Shown: positions 33,430 through 46,340 of the stretch, in pieces
Layout: each line of letters opens with the position of its first letter
How positions within the stretch are numbered: the stretch's first letter is position 1
DNA from: Magicicada septendecula
Lineage: Eukaryota > Arthropoda > Insecta > Hemiptera > Cicadidae
Reading direction: 5' to 3'
Assembly (NCBI GenBank): GCA_034769895.1
Contig: CM068373.1
Location: 201,046,134 to 201,110,133, forward strand
DNA: 64,000 bases
Made by a program: the position numbers and the translations under genes
The notes under the pieces: model-generated
The model's database searches: none
The model's input: the letters and a program-made list of their open reading frames with translations, nothing else
Told to the model about the DNA's origin: nothing

Positions 33430-34135
33430 TTTCGCAAAGTGAGTGGCTATAACTAATTATTCTACTATTTACATTTAATACTATACAACGCTATATCTTT
33501 TTACACAAAAATAAAAATATAAATAAATCGTATTCTTACCCTTTTTTTTATAAATAAACAATTAAAATATGATGACAAAGGTTGTCATTTTACATTGGTA
33601 GAGAGAGAGAAATCTCACACAGGTTTAAATATGCGTACGGCAAAAGGATTCCCCCTTCGGCTACTACACACAGGAAAAGACACGCTTCTTATAACAATAG
33701 AACTAACAAAGAGGGTGTCGTTGTAGTTTAACTCAACTATGGGGGAGGTTCACTATGACAGTTTACACACACAGGCGCAGACAAGAATACAACTGGTCTG
33801 AAATTGTTTACAAACCGACAGGTTGATGAATGAACTTTTTGACAAGCACGTACCTGCTGTTATATCGTATTCTTGGGGCGTTTTTAGTTAACATTATGTT
33901 CATTCCTATATCTAAATAATATTTAAATTACTTATTTATTATACTATTATAATAATTATTATCGTTTAATTTTTTATTTAATATTTTAGACACATTTTAA
34001 AGTACATGAGTGAATAAATCAACAGCATAGGTGTGTGGGTTTATCGGGACACAATTACTTCTTAAATAACACAAGTCACAAAATTTTTTACAAAGGAGTC
34101 GCAAAATTTAAGCAAATTAGCAGAGTGGCGCAATT
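33430..34135 (-). other. 5' leader of nested Gypsy element
   Basis: About 700 bp between 5' LTR and gag. Just inside the LTR the minus strand reads AATTGCGCCACTCTGC, at the place of the primer-binding site. It has TTG rather than the expected TGG, so the site is imperfect. Confidence 0.55.
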
Positions 34136-35738
34136 TATAACATCTTCTCCTGTGTTATAACTTAGGGAACCCGCAATAATTGGTTCTGCCAATTATTCAG
34201 GCTGCCTTATTTCTGACGAGCTGAAAATTAATCAGAACAACAAACAATAAATATACAAGGATTCAGGGAAGGGGAGACTGTTTATTTATGCACTCAGTAT
34301 AGTATGTACTCCTGATGACATCTCTTTATTACATATTGTATTATTTTCTCTACTTAAAATTCTCGACACATATGCTTCAATAGCTTACAGTTTACATGAT
34401 GATTATATTTTATTCTTTACAAGGCCCCCTCAAAATAAGATGTACATAAATTTAATCAATTCTCCGGATCCGGGATTTCCTCTAATACGTTAAGAATGGT
34501 TACCTCGCCATATAAAGCTTTCAAAATTTTGCCATTTGAAGAATGGTCTTTATTAATCTTTTAAACAATAAGGCTTTACAGTTTAGAGCTATAACTCTTT
34601 TACCAGGAATAAGTATACAAGTTATGAGTATACAATTACTGTTATACAATTACTTAAAATGTCTTAATGTGGTTAAATTAATTGTCTTTTGTTGAATATA
34701 ATATTTAGTATTTCATAAGCACGGAAGGCTTGCCTCCGTGTCACCTTTTTGGATGTCTTCCAGCTGTGCGTTATTCCAGTCGTAGGTCCTCGGTTGCAGC
34801 ATGTTTGAAGTAGGTCAGGTATCTCTCATTATCTTCGTATCCGGGAAAGGTGTAGTCCTGAAGTCTTTTAGATCATGGTGTCTCCTGGTTCTCAGCTCTT
34901 GGCTAACTGATAGTAATAGCTCGTTGATCTGAATGATTAACACAAAGTTTCATTCACCTGTATACACTTCACATGATAGTTTGATTGTAGCACTTCACTT
35001 CATGGGATTACCACAGTTTTAATTACATAAGTATTATATTTTAAGATTTCTGAAGAGATGTCACCGGCGCTAAATTTTAGTTATTCATTCTCACTCGTTT
35101 ACACCATATTTATATGAGTCGCGGTTCAACTACATTAACGCAACACATTGTTTAATAGTTAAAAGAATGCGTCAGTGTCTTAACTGACGGATTAATTATA
35201 TTTTGTAATAAACTATTTTTAACGTTGCACATATCGGCAGTACACAGCTTACTGTTTGACCGCTCCCTAGCAAGTGGGCGAAAATAGTTAGGGGTGCGAG
35301 TAGTAATCTCGCGACAGTTCAACTCAACATAAAAATAGTTCCAAGTTTCTTTTTTATTTAAAGGACTAAAATTAGATTAAATAATTAAGTAGAGAGATTC
35401 TTAGTTACAATTGCTATCAAAGTACATTATAGTGATCTAGTTTAATTATTTAAATAATAATCAATTTACAATTATTTTTAGTTAGTTAAGGGGTTGGAAA
35501 ACAAGTTGATTCTGGTTAGCGCCTGTTTCTGCAGGATTAATTAACAAGCTTCACCCTTTCTGTACTCTCGTATTCCTTTTAATATATTATTAGACTTTCA
35601 TTTAAATATTATTATTATTTAATGATTACAATAAGCTTTAGGTAAAAAATGTGAGATTTTATTAAACACTTAAAATTTATCAACCTATACATTATCAACT
35701 TAATTAATTACTTTATTTTTATTAATAAAATCGTCACA
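34136..35738 (-). repeat. 5' LTR of nested Gypsy element
   Basis: 1,603 bp, the same length as the 3' LTR. Differences seen include the G/C change at 26578 against its partner, T/C near 27212/34834, and G/T near 28076/35702. Confidence 0.9.
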
Positions 35739-35742
35739 AACT
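35739..35742. repeat. Target-site duplication AACT (right) of nested element
   Basis: Partner of 26507-26510. LTR2 resumes directly with AAAATCAATATATG. Confidence 0.9.
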
Positions 35743-37862
35743 AAAATCAATATATGTTAGACCCAGTAACTCAAGTTACAAGATACAATACAATTAAAAC
35801 CGAATTGTAAACTAGGTATAAGTATAATGTATAACAACCCAAAAAGACTACCATAGAGTAGAACCCACTAAAAAGACTACCATAGTGTAGAAGATATAAA
35901 GTGAAGTGATGTAATAAAAATTAGAAACTACAGTGAGTGTAGTGAACAACATAGCTAAAAATCTATGTAAAATATTCAATGAAGGAGTTGGAAAAGAATA
36001 ATTTAAAAGGACTACCATGAGTGTAGAATAATACTAGTAAAACCATAAGAATCAAAGACAGTCTAAGGACTGACAACATTATTAGTAATGAGAGTTTTTT
36101 TTAAATTATATATAAGAAGTACTATTACCAATAAAATGTTTTTTTAATTACAGTTAAGTAAATTGTGAGAAGGACATAAATACCAAAGGACAGTTCATAA
36201 CTGAGGGTATGACTAATAATAAGATGTTTTTTATTTATTGTTAATCAGATAATATATTAGATATAAAGGGATAATAGATATAAGATGTTTTTATCACAGT
36301 TAAGTTATTACCAAAAGAAACATAAATACAAAAGACAGTTAATGACTGACAGTATTACTAGTAATAGGATGTTTATATTTTCTAATTAAATTAGGTCTAG
36401 GGAATAATAAAGGTAAGATATTTTTTGTTATAACTAAATAAGATAGTTAAAAATGATAAGTATAAGATATTTTGTTATCATTGGATGATACAGTTTAAAA
36501 TAATAGGCATAAGATGTTTTTGTTATAATTAGATGATATATGAAAAATAGCAGATAACAAGATGTTCTGTTGTATTCAAAATAATGTTAACTAATTTTCA
36601 AGTTTATTAAGGCAGAGAAGGCAAGTAGATAATAGGAATGTTATAATTTTATTTAAAACTGTAAACCATATAAAAAGTACAAAGCAGATTAACTAACACA
36701 CCACTATAGAAAAGCAGACCAGTAATGTAAACCAAAACCATCTATCAGAGAGTCAAACTTAATTAAATAAATTCAATCAAACTACATAATATAATGAATA
36801 GAATTTAGTCCATACAACACAAAAATATGAAAATGTAATCAGTACAGATACAAATAATAACGAATGTAATGACAAAGGAAGAAAATTAACTTTATTTGGA
36901 AATAAATAATACTAGGCCTAAAATGGTAATCAACTCAGATTAAAAAGTAAATTAATCAATATTGAAGTGTTATAACAACAAAATTATTAACAACAAATAA
37001 TAATCATGGAGTGAGTAATATTATTTCATGGAAATATTAACAGAAAACCACTTGTAAACCATTTAAATACTAAATTTGTACAAAATATGAGGCCTACAAT
37101 AAATATCAAAATTGGTAAATTTTAGGCTTATCTGAACTTAAAACAGACCCAGCTATATATCCAATTATGTAAAATTAGCTTAAGAATATTGCTGAATTGT
37201 TAGATTTTCGTGAAATTAATAAATAATTGAGTTACAGCAATAAATAGGAAAACTTGTTATGTATGTATAGAAGTTGGAACAAATCCAAGACATGTACTTT
37301 TATAAAATACAATGGGAAGAGGAAAAAGACATTTCATAAATTACCCCAAAACGACGACTTTCAGTCATCAGTCTATTGTTAATCGTTAATGTGAACAGTT
37401 CAGAAATTACTGACGGAAGACCAAAAAAGTTTAATTCAGTGAAAAAACTATGAGTGCAGCCTCGAAAAGTGTAACAGAGGTTAACTAAGTAAATATAACA
37501 CCAACAGATGATAAATAACACTAAACTAATCCAGAAGAACAGCAATAACATTATCTAACACGAGCACCAGAAATCAACGGCCATTTTGAGAAAATTTTAA
37601 ACCATATTAGCAGAACACGAATCTAACACGTTTGAACACCGACCACTGCACCAGTAAACAATCACAGAACGACATCGCAGAAGAAGAGAGAACACATCAT
37701 ACTATATTCCAGGAAAACTACAACTTCACAGAGAAAGGAATTATCATTTATTTCTGAGGGAGAAGATCAAACAGTATCAGAATTACATAGCAGAGAAGTC
37801 GAGGTGACGGCGGCCATGCTGGATTTCTTAGCGAGCACAGAACACAGCCTCCTCGAAGCCAG

Positions 37863-37870
37863 TGACGTCA
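37863..37870. promoter_or_regulatory. TGACGTCA (CRE-type) site in LTR2
   Basis: A perfect palindromic CRE lies in the only GC-rich block of the LTR (about 37,795-37,880), with GGCGGCCATG upstream and AAAATGGCGC about 240 bp downstream. It is conserved at 49027-49034 (LTR3) and 60226-60233 (LTR4), and deleted from LTR1. A promoter role is inferred from position and composition only. Confidence 0.4.
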
Positions 37871-38369
37871 TTCGACGAATGGTTCGATTTTACTTTTAAT
37901 AATTGACAATTTACATAATACTGTTGTTTTTTCAGCCATAACAATTTATTTTAAAATAGTTATAAGCATTGTATCTTGTTCCTTGCCCTCTCTGACCATT
38001 TCGACAGTTAAAAGTATACGAATTAATTAATTTTGTAAACATATATTTTGTCAACTTTGTTCACTACCGACTTGAGAAAATATCAACCAATGCCTGGTCC
38101 ACGCGCAGCCAAAATGGCGCATAATTTCAAATGTGAATAAATGAACGTAATTATTCAGTTACAAGAGTTTGTATTTATTTGTATAGTAAATGCTAGCTAT
38201 TCACTTCTTCTAAAAATAATTTAGAGTGATAAAAGAAATATTCGAGAAGAAGAAGAAGAGCAAAGTCAGAAGAGAGAATTAATAGATCTAACTACACAAT
38301 TAGATTATCCATAGAAACAAATATTTCCGGAACACAAAATCTTACTTATTTAATTCGAAGTAATTAAAA

Positions 38370-38418
38370 ACATACAATTAATTAATTATTAATTAATTAA
38401 TTAAATTAATTAATTAAA
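38370..38418. repeat. ATTA/AATT palindromic repeat in LTR2
   Basis: Runs of ATTAATTA that can fold on themselves. Equivalent runs are near 49,540-49,582 and 60,739-60,778. Length varies between copies. Confidence 0.8.
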
Positions 38419-38518
38419 AAATTATAACTAACAAAAATGTTTACTCATCAACACATTACACTTTTACTTTATTATACATTATTAGATTTAATTTTATATA
38501 TGTAGTAGATTTATTACA

Positions 38519-38635
38519 AATTGGCGTCCAACTAAAGGCTGAAAATAGGAGTTAATAGATTTATAAAATAATGATAATTCGTCCAATTTCCTATTTTAGC
38601 TCGGCAGCTGTCAACAGGTCAGGAAAAGAAACAAG
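38519..38635 (+). other. Leader of unit B with primer-binding site
   Basis: AAT spacer then TGGCGTCCAACTAAAGG at 38522. It keeps the AAAATAGGA/TCCTATTTT stem seen in unit A, but a G-to-T change removes the inner GGAC/GTCC pairing. Confidence 0.55.
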
Positions 38636-41029
38636 ATGCACAGGAGGGCGACATCAAAGAAAAGGGTTGTGGAGGCCGAACAGGAAATAGATATGTAGGA
38701 TAAGGAGGCGACACCTGTGGAAGATATAGAATCGAGATTACCTCCAGCAGAACCAACCGAACCGATATCCCAAGGGAAACAAGCTGATAAGCCGGAACAA
38801 ACAGAGGAGATCAATTTCCAAGAAACCATGATGAGAATGATGATGGAAATGCGAGAGGCTAGTAAGAAGGCGGAGGAAAATAGCAAGAAGGCGGAAGAAA
38901 ATAGTAAGAAGTCAAGAAAAGAGTTAGCCCAGCAAATGATGGAGAGAATGGAAGAATATAGTAAGAAGTCAAGAGAAGAATTAGCCCAGCAAATGATGGA
39001 GAGAATGGAAGAAAATAATAAGGAAATGAAAAATGATAACCAACAATTGAAGAAAGAATTGGGTAATAAGATTGGAGATCCCAGTAAGAAGATGGAGGAG
39101 AAGATGGAAGAAAACAGTAAGAAGATGGAGGAGAAGATGGATGAAATAAAAAACGAATATAAATTATTAATGGAGGAAAATATTAAGAAGATCGAGGAGA
39201 AGATGGAGACAAATATTCAGAAAATAGAGGAGAAGATGGAAGAAAATATTCAGAAAATTGAGGGGAAAATGGAGGAAATAAAGACTGACAATAAACAGTC
39301 GAAGGAGGAATTAATCCGGATAAGCCAAAAACTGGAAGAGACCAACCAGAGGATGGAAGAAACAAGTCAGAAAATGGAAAGCAATAATCAACAACTAAGA
39401 GAAGAATTGAGGGAGACTAACCAAGAGAACATGAATCGTTTAGATGGAAGGATGGAAGTATTAAAGGAAGAATTGAGCCAGAAGATAGCTGAAAACAATG
39501 AGACAATCAGCAAGAAAGTAGAAGAGGAAATAACGGTGATCGAACAAAGAATTACAAGGGCTGACGAAAGATGGAGTCAGACAGAACGGGAAGTACAGAG
39601 TATCAAGACAGAAATAAACACTAAGGTTAACAACATTGAAGAAACGAATAGGAAGACTTTAGAGGAAAAACTAAAGGAAACACGTGAAAACTGGGAGCCA
39701 GTGCAGGACCGATTCACAGAAAAATGTGACGGCATTGAAGCGGCTGTGACCAGTATCAACAGTCAGGTGCGACAGAATCAAACAGATATAGACCTGTTCC
39801 ATAGTCGACCGACAACCATTACCAGTTGTCCTAACAACGAGAATCGTGAAGGAATTAACTTCAGGTTTTATAAAAACAAACCTATGGAGTTCCTAGCCAG
39901 AATCGAAGAGTACTTTACCAAACACAGAGGCAATCGCTGGAGGGAGAATAAAGAAGTACTTGACGAATCGTTCAAGGAGATAGCAGATAATTGGTGGATG
40001 GCGATAAGAGATGAAGTGACCGACTACCAACAATTCAAAAGGCTATTCAAGGCCAAATATTGGTCTGAATCGACACAAAATATCGCCAGAGACGGGATCT
40101 GTCATGGAAAATACAACCTGTATGGAAACCAGACTCTAACGGCGTACTTCTTGGGAAAGGTGTGTGTGGCTAAACATTTAGAGCCCAGAATACCGGAAGA
40201 ATGCCTGGTCAGCAAGCTCTCATACCATTATGAGGAAGATATAATAAGAGCTAGAAGAAACAGTCAAATAAAGACTGTACAAGCAATGACCGAGCTCTTA
40301 GAAATGTATGAGCACGAGGATTACTACCGCCAAAGTCGCAGGAGATATGAAAGGCCGGAACCTAGAAATAACACCAGTAATTCGAATAATAATAATCGGC
40401 AGAACGTTAACAACAACAATAACTATAATTCCGCATATCGGAATAATGCCGAATACAATCATAACCCCCGTAATAACAATAATGTACCTAGATTTAATAA
40501 CAATAATAATAAAAATAATAATAATGTTCCCCGAATTAATAATAATGAGGGCAACAACAATAATAACAATAATAATAATAACCGTCCACCCAACAACAAC
40601 GGTTATTAAAATAGTAACCGTAATTATGTTCCAAATGGTCAGAGAAACCCCAACCCCCCTAATAACAATTATCATAGTAATTATAACAGAAATTACCCGA
40701 ATGGAGGTAATAACAATAATTACAGGACATATCGACCCCATATTAACTACATCAGAGCGGAAGACAGTGGACAGAGGAGGTACCAGCCTCAACGAAGGAG
40801 CCGATATTATGAGTATGAGACCTTTCAAGGAAGTCAGGGAAGTAATCGTTACCGAGAGTATGAACCCAGACGAAATTCCAGCCTGAACAATCAACGAAGA
40901 CTACCTGTAACGGAAGCCCAACAGCACGATCGTGCTGAACCAAACGAAGCAGTTTCAGGACTCCAAGTTGATGCTGCCAACAGCCTAATCCGTAATGATG
41001 CGGACCATTTAAACGAACGGAGGCAGTAA
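38636..41029 (+). pseudogene. gag: gag of unit B
   Basis: Same architecture as gag A but uninterrupted: N-terminus, coiled coil, capsid-like domain (from about 39,855), Arg-rich stretch, Asn-rich tail, Tyr/Arg-rich C-terminus. The frame is continuous from ATG 38636 to TAA 41027-41029 except for two nonsense codons, TAG 38696-38698 (codon 21) and TAA 40607-40609 in the Asn-rich tail. Both are shared with unit C and absent in A. Re-initiation at ATG 38717 would give 630 residues. The B Asn repeat is interrupted by a Lys codon. Confidence 0.85.
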
Positions 41030-41070
41030 TAAACCCCAATAACCCTTTACTGCTCTAATCTGCTGGGTTT
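41008..41070 (+). promoter_or_regulatory. -1 ribosomal frameshift signal, unit B
   Basis: TTTAAAC 41008-41014 in gag phase. Stem 41019-41029 pairs with 41047-41056 (end pair becomes G-U because of CTCT). GGGTTT at 41065-41070 can pair with the loop. Confidence 0.75.
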
Positions 41071-44000
41071 GACCACGAGATAAAATCGAAAGAAGAAAAG
41101 AAAAATTTTATAATAATATACAATAATTATTTGAAAGACATCCGTAAGGACTTGCTAGAAGAAAACGAAATTAACATTAATAATAATGACAACGAAATAA
41201 TATATATAATTGCAGAAATCGAGGGTATTTCTGTTCCCATAATGATAGACACTGGAGCAAATATCTCTATAATAAATCATAATGAATTGGACCGGATACA
41301 GCAGGAATGCCACAAAAACTTACCGGTATTACCTATTAATAATATTGTGCTTGTAGGAGCTACCGGCCGACAGAACAAAACCATAAGAAAACAGGTATCC
41401 CTAAGTGTCAACAGTCAGGGCATTAGTGTGGATATGATATTTCTTGTTGCAGCCGGATTACTTTTCAACATCATGATAGGGTGTGACATATTGCGCAGGA
41501 ACTCAGCAGTTATCGATTTGTGCCGAGGGAAGGTATCACTCTTTTCTGAAGGTTCGACCTGGGTAGCCAATTTAACTAACAACAAGATTTTAGACTCCAG
41601 ACAACTTCTCGACCACAAAAATAAGGTGAATTACTTGTCAAACTACTCGACAAGCAACAAGCCAGTACATCAGAATTCGGAGGATGACCTATGGCCACAA
41701 AAGATTCAGGAGATACGTGACTTCCAGTGCCACAATACTACCGAGCAATTAGAGGAAAACCAGCTGAATCAATTAGTCAACATATATGAAAAATATCGAG
41801 CTGTATTTTCAGACGAACCTGGAAAGATCCGGAACTACCAATGTTCCATACGATTCAGAGAACTGGAAGAATTTAATCGAAAGTCGCATCTCATAGCACA
41901 ATCTTTAAAGGAAGCCGTAAGCACAGAGATCCAGAATATGATCAGTGAAGATATTATCGAAAGCAGTCAATCGCCATACACTAGCCCAATTGTGGCTATA
42001 CAAAAGAAAAATGGGAAGGTAAGGCTTTGCCTTGACGCACGTGAGATAAATAAAATGATTATTAGCGATCGTACCTCACCTGGCGAAATTGATGAGATAT
42101 TGAAGAGATTCCACGGAACGAAGTTCATTACTACGTGGGATACCGTGTGCGGGTATTGGCAGGTGGAGTTGCACCCAGCAAGCCGGCAATACATGGCGTT
42201 CATCTTCGAAGGGCGCAACTATCAGTTTAAGAGGTTGCCCTTCGGGTTAGTGAACTCAGTAGCTGTTTTTGTCGCCTGTATGGATCATATACTCGGACCA
42301 GAAGCGCTCCAATTCACGGCTGTCTATGTTGATGATCTCCTAATAACATCAACCAATTGGGAAGAACACTGTTACCGTGTGGAGCATGTCTTGAAGAAGC
42401 TGGCTGAGAATAATGTTACCCTTAAACTAGACAAGTCCAAGCTTATAGCTAAAGAAGTGCAATTTTTGGTTTCCAGTTAAACAGTCAAGGAATAACACCA
42501 TCAACAGAAAAAGTAGACGCCATACAACGATTCCCTATACCAAAAAACAGAAGGCAACTACAATCATTTTTAGGCCTGTGTAACTACTACAGGAAATTCC
42601 AAAATAATTATTCCGAACTGACGGAACGATTTCAGTACCAGTTATCGTCCAAGAATAAATGGCGATGAGGTCAAGAACAAGACGAAACCTTCAAGTCAAT
42701 TAAGGAGAAGTTCTTAGAAGCAGTAATGCTCAACCATCCAGATTTTAACCGACCCTTCTTTATAAACTGTGACGCTAGTAACATTAGCTTGGGATCAACA
42801 CTGTACCAAGAAGACGAAAGTGGAAACCATCTAGTAGTGAGCTTTGCTAGCAGAAACCTTAACCAGTGTGAAAAGAACTACAACGTGACGGAAAAGGAAC
42901 TGCTAAGTGTAGTCTTTGCCTGTGGGAAGTTTCGGACGTATATCCTTGGATATCCAGTGACCGTTCGAACAGATCACAAATCTATATCATTTCTGAGAAG
43001 ATGCAAGTTAAGCCATGGTAGATTGACCAGATGGGTACTTGCCCTGCAGGAATACGATATACAGTGGGAGTATGTTCCTTGGAGTAAAAATGTAGTAGCC
43101 GACGTGTTGTCGAGAGTAAATCTGGAAGAACAGACGTTCGAAGGCGAAAAGGAGAGCATCCTGAAGATTTATAATATTCTTAAGGACAGATCCGATCTAG
43201 AAAAGATAGTGCAGGACATCAGCAAACACCAGCAGTCCGACCCGAAGTTAAACCACATTAAACTTCGTCTCTCCCACCCAGATGACACAATAACCAAGTT
43301 TTATTGTATACATAACGAAATATTATTCATCAAAACATCCCTTGATGAAGAGATATGGAAGATCATGATCCCTACTACAATCGAAAAGGATATCATCCTG
43401 GACTATCATCTACGATACGGTCACATGGGAGCCATGAAGGTGATCAAGGCGATAGAAGAGAATTGCCATATAAAAAATATAAATAGAAAGACGAGAGACT
43501 ACCTCAAAACCTGTCTGATTTGTCAATTGGTGAAAACCAACAATGAGAGAAAAGAGGGTATGATGATACCAATTACCTCACAAGCCAAACTGGAAAAGGT
43601 CTTTCTGGACATCTGTGGTCCATTTCCCCGCAGTGGCGGACGCCATCGATACAAATACATTATTATCATGATGGATCACTTCACAAAATTCACAAAACTG
43701 TACCCGGTGAACAGAGCCACCACTTTGAAGACACTAGGAGTAATAACAAATCATTACATTCCAGAGATAGGGAGCCCGGCATCAATAATCACAGACCATG
43801 GAACGCATTTTAAGGGTAGGAGGTGGAAAAACACTCTAAATACATTGGGCATTAAGACGTACAAGACATCTGTCTACCACCCCAGCAGTAATCCAGCGGA
43901 GAGGGTACTGCGAGAAGTCGGAAGAATATTACGGACTTATTGCCATAATCAACAAAGGAAGTGGCAAGATTATTTATTAGCTACTGAAGCATTCCTTAAT

Positions 44001-44300
44001 TTGGCTATAGGTACCACGCCATACACGGCAATGTATGAAAAACCGCCTCCAAGAGAAATACAAGACATAATAGAATTCCCCACGAGTCAAGAATACAAGT
44101 TCAATCGAAACAGGTTCTACAATAAATTAGCAGAAGACCAGGAAAGGCGCAAGAACAAGTATCAAAAGGCGATTAAGAAGATAATAAGCTATGAAGTCGG
44201 AGAAAAGGTACTACTAAAAAAACAGGGAATTACCCAGTACTTTGGAAGGCATTACCAAAACGTTGTTACTGTTGTATACCGGCCCATACCTGATTATTAA
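41014..44300 (+). pseudogene. pol: pol of unit B
   Basis: Protease (DTGA near 41,250), full RT fingers (the segment lost from A), 'TTWDTVCGYWQV', YVDD (near 42,328), RNase H and integrase as in A. Lesions are a 1-nt deletion near 42468 (GGTTTCC where C has GGGTTTCC), TGA at 42666-42668 (shared with C), TGG instead of GGG at 43080-43082, CAT instead of CAA at 43806-43808, and the 12-bp integrase deletion at 44005. The last three are shared with A. It cannot make a full polyprotein. Confidence 0.85.
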
Positions 44301-46340
44301 AAACAATAATAACAATACGTATGTATTAAAGGATATCATTTCAAATAAAGTAAAAGGAACTTATAATCAATTATCAATCAAAAAATATATAGAGGAGAGA
44401 TAAAGATTACTAACTTCAAAAAATTTGTAAGAACAACTTACACCAAACATTCGAAGAATTATGAATTAACGAAAAGGATTTTGTTAGATAAAAATTACTA
44501 AATTCAAAAAATTTGTAAGAACAACTTACACCAAACATTCGAAAAATTATGATTTAACAAAAAGAATTTTGTTAGATAAAAATTACTAAATTCAAAAAAT
44601 TTGTAAGAACAACTTACACCAAACATTCGAAGAATTATGAATTAACAAAAAGAATTTTGTTAGATAAAAATTACTAAATTAAAAAAAAAAATGTAAGAAC
44701 AACTTACACCAATTATTCGAAGAACTATTCTGAATAAAAAACGAATTTTGATGAATAAAATGTCTAAAGTCAAAAAATAGTAAGTACAACTTACACTAAT
44801 TATTTGAAAAACTATTATGAATAAAAAACGAATTTTGATGAATGAAAATGTTCGAAATTCAAAAAATTGGTAAGACCAACTTACAAGAATTGCTTGAAAG
44901 AAACTATTAAAAAACGTATACATAAAAAGAGTTTTGGAATAAAGATATCTAAAGTTAAAAGATAGTAAGTACAACTCATACGAATGATGAGAAATAACTC
45001 TTAAATATAAAAAGAGATTTTGTAAGAAAGAGATACAAAATTCTAAAAGAGTAAGAACAAATCACACTCATAAATTGAGTGAACTCTTACATTAAAGAAT
45101 TTGAAGGTAAATGGAGTATAAATGTATAAACTCTCTCTCAAACTCTCCAGAGACCAAAACAAAAAGAACATGTCCCAGTAAACAAAGAGAACAACCAATG
45201 TTAAACAATTGGATAAGTTAATGTTACCAGAACAATAGGTTAATAAATGTTAAATGTATCAGAAGAAGGAATGTAACAAATCTTCATAAAAACCAGTGTT
45301 AATAAAAGAAAAAACCCTCAATAAACTATCACAACTATAAAAACCATACTATAGTTTGTATTGTAATAGTGACTATGCTAACTATGACCACTATTATCAA
45401 CTAAGTAAATGAGACAATTAAGACAAAAATGATACAGAATTTCAAATGAAAAGAGAGAAGAAACCAGAATATCATATAATTTAATCAAAACAACTTAACC
45501 AAACTCACAAAGAAAATAATTTGATAAAGATGGAACAATGAAGAAAGACCAACTAAGTAGAAACCAAATATTAAGACCAGAAACCAAAAACCCTGGTACT
45601 ATTAATGATAATATTGTTGTAATAACCACTATTATAGTGATCAGTGATAAAGAAATAATTAACGTTATGCCATGAGCAATAAAATAACTCATTGGATACC
45701 AAATGGAAGAAAAAATCTAGATAAATGCTAATTACTATGTAAACAAGATGAAATGATGAACTGTATATTATACCACATACCTAAACCACATAACATGGAA
45801 TAAGCTTTAATAGAGAAGAAGAGTCAAGTGTATAAAAGTATTAATTGATATAAAATATTATGAAGTGAAGAATCTAAGGATGTTTATTTTAGTCAAAAGA
45901 GACTACTGTTACTGATTATTTATTTTTATGACTGGATGTAGAAAATGCCATCAGTCTTATATTTTGAGCAGAGATGATAATGCCTCTGGGCTCAATTAAT
46001 TGAAGTATTGGACAGCAGGGATTGAAGCCAGAAGTGCCAGTCTGAACTGTTCCAACTCATACGTTAGGGAATGTTAGGGAGTAAACATATTGGTGAGGAA
46101 GCACCAATTAAGAAAGGATATAAAATGATAAGGTTATACACAAGATTGACGATTACTTATTAATGAAAAAAGGAAACTAATGAAGGAGATACCCATCATC
46201 TGAGAGGAAGCAACGGTGGAAAAAGAAGGTATATAAAGTGAAATCATGAAGAAAATATGGTAAATAAAAAGAATTAGTAGTAATTATTTTATCCATACTA
46301 AGAGTATGATCTGAACTAATCACTTTTACAGGAGAGCATA
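44301..46340 (+). other. Long 3' untranslated region of unit B
   Basis: Counterpart of 23982-25949, with 88-bp repeats from 44406 and a purine run beside LTR3. Small indels here agree with C rather than A (for example the single GATGAAATGATGAACTG near 45,748). Confidence 0.6.
44406..45060 (+). repeat. 88-bp tandem repeats, unit B
   Basis: Well-preserved units start at 44406, 44494, 44582 and 44670, followed by degenerate ones. B has one more unit than A. Confidence 0.8.

Larger units (their letters stand above)
26511..35738 (-). mobile_element. Second Ty3/Gypsy element, nearly intact, nested in LTR2
   Basis: 9,228 bp on the minus strand with two 1,603-bp LTRs, gag, frameshift site and pol. 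It is flanked by a 4-bp AACT duplication. The LTRs differ at only about ten positions that I could count, so insertion is recent relative to decay of the host array. Its sequence is unrelated to the array family (different gag, YLDD RT, CCHC knuckle). Confidence 0.92.
25950..38518 (+). repeat. LTR2 of array, split by nested Gypsy element
   Basis: LTR sequence is 25950-26510 and 35743-38518, interrupted by the 26511-35738 element and its duplicated AACT. Without the insert it is about 3.34 kb, starts TGTAGC and ends TTATTACA. It serves as 3' LTR of unit A and 5' LTR of unit B. Confidence 0.85.

Noticed and set aside
40298..40894. Long hydrophobic Ile/Val-rich frames on both strands over the gag tail (also at 20329-20779 and 51462-52086)
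   Set aside because: Out-of-frame and antisense readings of the AAT/AAC Asn-rich gag tail. They only look like membrane proteins because of the repeat.
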